DNA of 64,000 nucleotides, from the NCBI GenBank assembly GCA_023213395.1, contig CM041465.1, positions 60,209,741 to 60,273,740 on the forward strand. Direction: 5' to 3'. The notes below the pieces were generated by a model. It was not told the origin of the DNA, made no database searches, and saw only the letters and a list, made by a program, of their open reading frames with translations. Source of the stretch: Cycas panzhihuaensis. Lineage: Eukaryota; Cycadophyta. This document shows, piece after piece, positions 57,739 through 64,000 of the stretch (the first letter of the stretch is position 1; the number at the start of each line of letters is the position of its first letter). Position numbers and translations under genes: made by a program.

Positions 57739-60700
57739 ATGGGGGTCTCCATGAAAGTCCTATCATGGAACATTAGGGGCCTTAACGCCCCTTCTAAATA
57801 GCATTTGGTAAGGACCCTAAGGATGAGGAATGAGGCGGATATTGTCCTCTTGCAGGAGACTAAATTGGAACAGGCAAAGGAGAAAGAGGTGCTCAAAAAG
57901 ATTTGGAGCAGGGGAGAGGGTAGAACGGTAGCAGGTCAGGCAGGATCTGGAGGGTTGGTTTCCCTCTGGAACCCAAATAAGTGGAAAGCCCATGTGGTAA
58001 GACAGCATGAGCACTTCTTAACTGTAGGCTTGGTTAGCTTGTGGTCCAACAAAGAGTTCTAGATCACTAACGTATACGCCCCTGTTGAGGGGGGAAGGAA
58101 GTTATTATGGGAAAGTTTGGTGGAGTCCCATAAGGACTGGGACGGCCCCTGGTTGGTGGCAGGGGACTTCAATACGCCGTTGAGTCCGGAAGAGAAATCT
58201 GGCGGGCATTCTGGTTGGACCAGAAGTATGGCTAACCTTAGAGATTTCCTTCAAGTGGGAGGCTTGATGGATGTCCCCCTTGGTGGGGCCAGGTTTACTT
58301 GGTCTAACAGGCGTATAGGCCATAATCACATCCAAAGTAGACTGGATAGGGTGCTAATTAACTATGAGTGGTCCTGTCATATCGAAGGTTCCAAAGTAGT
58401 GGCTCTTCCGAAAATCGGTTCGGATCACACTCCTTCTTGCTTTCGAAGGATTCGCCCCTGGAAATCATAAAGGGCCCCTTTTCGTTTTGAACTTATGTGG
58501 CAAAAACACCCAGATCTCAAGGATCGGATTGGTGAGTGGTGGGGTGTTAGAGTTCACGGGTCTGCTATGTATAGGTTCTCCAGGAAGCTAAACTGGGTCA
58601 AAAGACAAGTTAAGATCTGGAACAAGGAGATTTTTGGAAACATATTTGAAGACAAAGCTGCCTTTTTGACGGAGCTCAATCGGATCGAGGATAGGATAGA
58701 AGTGGAAGGCAGGACCCAGATCCTGGACCAGATGGAATACATCACCTCAAGAATTCTAGATGAGGTGCTGGCTAGGGAGGAGATTCACTGGAAACAGAAG
58801 TCCAGGGAGCAGTGGTTAAGGGAGGGGGACAGGAACACCAAGTTTTTTCACATGTCCACCCTGAAGCACAAGGCCCACAACAGGATCAGTAAACTCCGTA
58901 GCAAGGATGGGGCACTTCATGAGTCGAAGGATCAGTTTGGGGGCATCGCGATGGATTATTTTAAGGATCTTTACGTAGAGCCTGGATGCCAGGATCCAAG
59001 GCTTAGGGAAGGTCTTTTGCATCTCATCCCGAAAGTGATCACTGAGGCGATAAACAACAAGTTGTTGGAGCCATTTTCTCATAAAGAAGTTGAGCTTGCT
59101 CTATTTAGTATGGGTAGAGATAAGGCTCTTGGACCGGATGGGTTCCCGCCCAGTTTTTTCCAGGATTACTGGGAGCTTATAAAGGATGATTTATTATCAG
59201 CGTTAAATGAATTCTTTCATAGAAGGACCATCTTGAAAGAGTGGCAGGCTACCTTCCTAGTACTGATACCAAAGAAGGAGGGAGCAGAAGCGATGGAGGA
59301 TTTCAGGCCAATCAGTCTATGCAATGTTAAATACAAGATTTTGGCGAAAGTCCTTGTAAATCGTTTAAGGGAGATCCTCCCTGTTATCATAACACAAAAT
59401 CAAGATGGTTTTGTTAAGGGTAGGCAAATTATGGACGGCATTATTACAGTCCATGAAACTTTGCACTCAACCTTCCAGAGGAAAGAAGCAGGGATGATAA
59501 TTAAAACTGATATGTCCAAGGCCTACGACAGGGTGGCCTGGGATTGCCTTCTGGACTGCCTTAAAGCATTCAGTTTTGGGGAGGTATGGAGGGACTGGAT
59601 GAAGTGCTGCATCTCCAGGGTCTCATTCTCAGTGATCATAAACGGGAGATCTACCCCATTTGTGCCTGGCTCCAGGGGATTAAGACAAGGCGATCCTCTC
59701 GCCTTCTGCTCATAATCATGGCCGAGCCGCTAGGAGAGCTACTCTGAGGCCCAGACTGGGTTGGATTAAAGGCCCAAGGCTACCTCTACTCGGATAACGT
59801 TGTTCATCATCGGTTTGTGGATGACAATATCTTCTGGGCAAGGCATCCCGGAGGAGGCAAGGGCATTTAAAGAAGGTCTTGGTATATGAAAAGCTACCAA
59901 TCGAAAAATCAATCGAGAAGAGCTCGGTTCTTCATCAATACTCTGAATAGGAACCAAAGGAGGATCAGTAGGATCTTGGGGATCCCTTGCAGATCCCTCC
60001 TGTCATACAGGTATGCCCTCTTCGTGGGAAGGGAGAGGAAGACCTGTGGGACTCAGAGTGAGCGATTCAATAGAAAACTGGAAGGGTGGAAAGGGGCACT
60101 CAGTATGGGCCGGTAAAATCCGGTAGTGGTTGCCTCCCTCCAGAGTATCCCAGTGTACCAGATGTCGGTCTTCAAATTGTCGGAAAAGGTTACCTCTACA
60201 CTAGAGGGTATTATGAGGAGATTTCTTTGGTGTGGGGCAGATGTTAAAAAGAGATTCCACCTAGTGTCACGGGGAAAGTGTGTAAACCTAAATGGGCCAA
60301 GGGCTCAATGTCAGAAGACTGGGCCTCTTCAATACAGCACTCCTGGCCAAGACAGGTTGGAGACTCACTAAGGAAGCCGAATCAGTATGGGGGAGTATCA
60401 TGCCGAGAAAATACCTTAGAGGTGATCATTTCTTGGTGGGGGAGGCCCCATGTACCGGGGGTTCACCAATTTGGAAAGCCATCTACTCTGCAAGGTCCTT
60501 CCTGCAAGAAGGAGTGCGATGGAAGCTGGGGAACGGGGAGAGCATAAGGTTCTGGGAAGATAAATGGTGCGGCCCCTCTAAACTAGAGGATCTGCCTAAT
60601 ATTGGAGCTATGAAGAGGGTCTGTGAGATCCGCTATGGGAACTTAGTCAAGCATTACTGGACTGGGCAGCAAAAGGATAGGCTATGGAGATCTTTTGAGG

Positions 60701-61923
60701 AGTTACAAGGTTTCGAGGAGGAGGTCCAGAGGGTGAAGAGGGTTTTGGATAACCAGTATATCCCGAAGAGGCCCTCTACTGATATGTTGATTTGGCCCTT
60801 AGCGTCTAGGGGTTCTTATACGGTCAAAGAAGGGTATAACTTGTTGGTTATCAGGGAAGGCTGGACCAGGAATGATATCTTTGGTGAGTCTGGAAGCTGG
60901 GGATCCTTCCGAAGATCGCAGCTTTCTGGTGGCTGTGTCTGCAGAATAAGATCCTCACCATGGACAATATCATGAGGAGGGGCATTCAGGTGGTTAGTAG
61001 GTGTGCGCTTTGTAAAGAGGATGTTGAGATGCTGGATCATCTCTGTATTCACTGCCCTTACTCCATTGGTGTGTGGAATGTCATATGGGGTAGGATGAGA
61101 TTGGTATGGGTCTCCTCTAGAACTCTGAGAGACTAGTGGAAAGCTTGGGTCTCTCCATTTAAGAGTAAAACCTTGACTAAAATTTGGAAGATGATCCTGC
61201 CGGTCGGATCCTAGTTCATCTGGAAAGAACGTAACAGAAGAATATTTGAAGGTAAGGAAACAGACAGGGTGGTCCTGGCGGAGGAAACCAGGAAGAGCAT
61301 CATTGAAATGTTGTCTCCCCCTAAGGCGGATAAACTGGCAAAGGAGGAAGAAGGTATTCTGGAGGACTGGGGGGTGGGCCTCCCGACTTGGGGCAGAGCA
61401 AGGAGGCCAGAAACTAAGTGGTCCCCCCCGGTCCTCTCCTGGGTCAAAATAAACTTTGATGGCGCGGCTAAAGGCAACCCTGGTGAGGTAGGGGGGGGGA
61501 GGTCTCTGCAGGGACCACTTGGGGAAGCTAAGGTGGGCTTTTGCAGATTATCTTGGAATTCAATCGAATCAAAGAGCTGAGATGTGGGCTATGCAAAGGG
61601 TGGTAGCTCTTTTAAGCGAGGAAGATCCCCAGAAGGTAGTCATCGAAGGCGACTCCTTATATGTGATAACCTGTTTAAGGGGGGAAGCGGACCCAGGATG
61701 GTACAATGTAGATATTGTCAGAGATGTGCAAGAGGACCTGGAGACAATCAGTGAAGTCCAGATTCAACACATTTACAGGGAAGGGAATGCGGTAGCTGAT
61801 TGGTTGGCAAATTGGGCGGTGGCAAATAAGAGAGCTATGGTTTGGAAGGAGGAATTCACGGCAGAGTTACTGAGACTGGTGAGGAAAGATGCTTATATTG
61901 GAGCGACAGATAGATTAGACTGA
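57739..61923 (+). pseudogene. LINE ORF2 (endonuclease, reverse transcriptase, RNase H)
   Basis: Begins MGVSMKVLSWNIRGLNAPSK. Endonuclease motifs: SWNIRGLN, LLQETKL, WLVAGDFNTPL, GSDHTPSC (57739-58440). RT: DKALGPDGFPPSFFQDYW near 59125, FRPISLCNVKYKILAKV near 59305, TDMSKAYDRVAWD near 59510, GLRQGDPL near 59680 and FVDDNIFW near 59810 (catalytic Y/FADD as FVDD). zf-RVT: CALCKEDVEMLDHLCIHC near 60995. RNase H: INFDGAAKGNPGE (near 61450), a RAEMWAM Glu, EGDSLYVI Asp and NAVADWLANWA Asp up to 61923. Stops at 57799-57801, 58060 and 58468 plus frameshifts near 59700, 59850, 60290, 60900 and 61490-61560. A complete but dead ORF2. Confidence 0.94.
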
Positions 61924-62060
61924 GAGTTTTCTCTCTTACTCTGGGCTAGACCATGGGCTTGTCATGGTCAAATTGACATGTTCTATCTGATGTGATGTAT
62001 AAGGTTTGGGGACCTAGTTAAAACCCCTTCAATTTAATTTTACCTTATCAAAAAAAAAAA
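61924..62060 (+). other. LINE 3' UTR and A-tail
   Basis: Short 3' UTR ending in an 11-A tract (62050-62060), directly followed by the right TSD. Confidence 0.85.
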
Positions 62061-62075
62061 TAAAGCTTCACCATC
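62061..62075. repeat. LINE target-site duplication, right copy
   Basis: TAAAGCTTCACCATC, identical to 55701-55715. Gypsy gag-pol resumes after it. Confidence 0.97.
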
Positions 62076-62900
62076 TAACTATAGAGTCTTAGGCTCTATA
62101 ATGGCTTCTTTTGATAATGCTCAATAAATAGAATTTCCTTCTATTGACCTAGTTGTCTTGGCAAGGTCTCAGGCGAAATAAGGTGAGTAATGTGCTACTA
62201 AATAAGTTGTTATTATTGCTATTATTTCTACTAATAGACTAGAGAAGATGATTAGAGATGATGTTCCTCCAAAAGTACCTCAAATTACTAGGATTCCTAT
62301 TTTGGATAAAAATTAAAAAGCCTTTAATGAGAAGTCTAAATATAACTATGATATTCTAAGGGAAATGAAAAAGTACCCTATTGGGATAAGTTGTTTTCAA
62401 GCCATAAAGCTTCCTAAATAGAGATCCAAGTTAATCAAGCTGCTCTAGCAACAAAGAAATCCTCATATGAATGTTCAATCTTATAATAAAGGGTTGTCTA
62501 TTATAGTCTTACCTTTTAGGTATAAAGATGATCTATTTTATGTCTCAATTAATAATTATGATGGTTTTATTCTTCATAATTGTATTATAGATATAGGGGC
62601 TGCACATAATATCATGCCTTATGCTATTATGAAATCCTTAGGGCTTAAGGGGATGAAACCAACACAACAAATCTCAGCTTTAGATTCCAGTCCAATAACT
62701 ACTATGGGTGAAATTAAAGACTTAGTTGTGCCTTTAATAGCCTATCAAAGATTACAACTCATATTATTATTATGATATCAGATATGCCTCCCATTTATGG
62801 CATGCTTCTAGGTGGGGAATGGATCTATGACACTAGAGCAATCCCTGATCTTAGGACAGGGAATATTATATTTACACTTGGTAAGAATCTCATCACATTA
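62076..62900 (+). pseudogene. Ty3/gypsy retropepsin
   Basis: The open frame 62467-62775 reads SINNYDGFILHNCIIDIGAAHNIMP, the aspartic protease active-site region in which the usual DSGA is DIGA, followed by MKSLGLKGMKPTQQISALDS and TTMGEIKDLVVPL (flap and C-terminal strand, as in plant gypsy 'DSGA..NIMP...LGL'). A IYGMLLGGEWIYDTRAIPDL segment follows near 62790-62845. One active-site Asp is visible per subunit, as in retroviral-type proteases. Upstream (62076-62460) the gag-PR linker has several stops. Confidence 0.85.
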
Positions 62901-62999
62901 ACAAGAAAATAAAGACACATGAACCATGTGAAGAATGTAGTTAGTTCACCTTCTTGTTTTAGCTTTGATCCAAGTGGTTTAGGAACTTATATGGTTTTT

Positions 63000-63600
63000 T
63001 TATAAATTGATGTATTACCCACTATTAAAGAAGAGAAATATTATTCAAACTTGGTGAGGTAAGACTCTATTTGGGAGATGTTCCTTGATAGTATATTAAA
63101 ACATGGAGTAGGAGCAAGTGTAGTAATCCAATCCTTAAATGGTGAGTTATTCACTTTCTCATTCAAGTTATTATTTGATAATCCAAATAATATAACAAAG
63201 TATGAAGTTATTATCTAGGTTTACTAAAGGTTGTTGATTTAAAGGTTAAACTATTGAAAGTGAAAGGAGACTCAAAACTAGTTGTCAAGCAGCTAAAGAA
63301 CATGTGTTCTACTAAATGTAATAAATTAAAATCTTCTAAACAAAGGGTTTAAGACACTTTAGAGTAGTTTGATGATGTGGCAATAAAACACATTCCTAGG
63401 GATAACAATCAATTAGTAGACTCTTTAGTGGTTGTTGCCTCCTTGTTAGATGTATCTCATAATCCTCACAATAACCAGGGATTTGCAGAGATCATCATTA
63501 GAGCTTCTATTCTAGACAATATCAATGATTGGCATGTTTTTCATAATGAAGAACATGTTATGGATTTTTTTCAAGGATAAGATGATTTTGTAAATATGAG
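63000..63600 (+). pseudogene. Ty3/gypsy-associated RNase H (upstream of RT)
   Basis: Frame-switching reads give WEMFLDSILKHGVGASVVIQ near 63075 (first strand, Asp in FLDS), YEVII near 63200, VKGDSKLVVKQLKNMCST near 63260 (second Asp) and IKHIPRDNNQLVDSLVVVAS near 63385-63440 (last Asp), with an open C-terminal extension ending DWHVFHNEEHVMDFFQG at 63580. This is the plant gypsy 'aRNH-type' RNase H. It lies after the protease and before the RT start, an order seen in some plant gypsy groups. Decayed. Confidence 0.72.
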
Positions 63601-64000
63601 GATAACATATGAGGAGTTCTAAATAACAAAGGAAAAAAGTTCAAGTAACTACATAATAGAGTGAAAGTATATTTTTTAATGTTCTTTAATATGAGCTTAA
63701 ACTAAATAGAATACCTAAAAGGATTATTGGTCTAGAATAACTTTTTGACTATAGTAATGCTAAGAAGAAGGGAGTTGCTCAAAAGGAGGGCTTGAAGAGT
63801 ACTATCCAACCAAACATTCCAGTCAACTTGAATGCCTTTGAGGATCCCAAAATGACTTTTATAGGTCTAAAGTGTATAAATAGAGGAGAAAATTAATTGA
63901 ACTTTATATTAAGTTCAAAGATATTTTTGCATGAATAAATTAAGATTTAAAAATCTTCAAGCCTAAACTTATGTAGTATGTAATACTACTAAAACTGGGA
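63601..64000 (+). pseudogene. Ty3/gypsy linker and start of reverse transcriptase
   Basis: Reads KKKGVAQKEGLKSTIQPNIP-like linker, VNLNAFEDPKMTFIGLKC, and LIELYIKFKDIFA followed by DLKIFKPKL, the 'DVFAW..EDLK' motif that begins the RT of plant gypsy elements. Cut by the window end. Confidence 0.6.

Larger units (their letters stand above)
55716..62060 (+). mobile_element. L1-type LINE with RNase H domain
   Basis: A 6.3-kb non-LTR element with a perfect 15-bp TSD and a terminal A-run (62050-62060). It has a GC-rich 5' UTR, ORF1 with DUF4283-like and CCHC domains, and ORF2 with AP-endonuclease, reverse transcriptase, zf-RVT and C-terminal RNase H, the standard plant L1 plan. It inserted into gypsy gag-pol. 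Its composition (clearly GC-richer) and low stop density contrast with everything around it, so it is the most recent event in the window. It is inactive now because of a handful of stops and frameshifts. Confidence 0.97.

Overview
This window looks like intergenic DNA from a large, repeat-rich seed-plant genome. A gymnosperm is plausible, but the sequence does not fix the species. It is AT-rich and I found no intact host gene. Nearly all of it is decayed retrotransposons inserted into one another. Most boundaries come from paired long terminal repeats (LTRs), initiator-Met-type primer binding sites (PBS, TGGTATCAGAGC-like), polypurine tracts (PPT), 5-bp target-site duplications (TSDs), and host reading frames that rejoin once the insert is removed.

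Left block (1 to about 36.8 kb). A minus-strand Ty1/copia element M (RT side 1303-2823, IN/PR side 35474 to about 36.8 kb) is the base layer. Copia N (+) enters its RNase H region from the left edge. A 32.6-kb insertion K (2829-35468, TSD TTCAA) splits it between RT and IN. Inside K are copia H (4433-14379, minus, TSD TAGAA), the non-coding element J (15042-30974, minus) and a gene-fragment carrier L (31782-34471, +, TSD ATATA). H carries gag-only element I (6033-10810). J carries copia A (17058-30320, +), which carries gag-only element A2 (22679-28484, TSD ATCAT). M>K>J>A>A2 is a five-layer nest.

Middle block (about 36.8-51.85 kb). A minus-strand copia D is interrupted by copia C (38644-51622, minus). 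C is interrupted by gag-only element B (40724-46275, +, TSD AATCC). From 51.85 to 54.7 kb I see only AT-rich sequence without a recognisable gene.

Right block (54.7-64 kb). A decayed Ty3/gypsy element (gag, retropepsin, RNase H, start of RT) is split by a GC-rich L1-type LINE (55716-62060) with a perfect 15-bp TSD and an A-tail.

The most interesting content is a family of gag-only copia-like elements (I, A2, B, probably L). All share an LTR or leader plan with PBS, a conserved long untranslated region (UTR), and in I, A2 and B a gag-like ORF running into the PPT, with no PR, IN, RT or RNase H. Between leader and UTR each copy carries a different cassette: a TA microsatellite plus unknown sequence (I), a CpG-rich 1.6-kb segment (A2), antisense fragments of an LRR gene and a kinesin-4 gene (B), and sense fragments of an RCC1-repeat gene and an M1 aminopeptidase (L). 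The three gag-only copies with host reading frames also sit within about 135 bp of each other in copia coordinates, at the N-terminal edge of the host RT. Together this suggests gag-only retroelements, mobilised in trans by autonomous copia elements, that collect cellular cDNA and may have an insertion-site preference.
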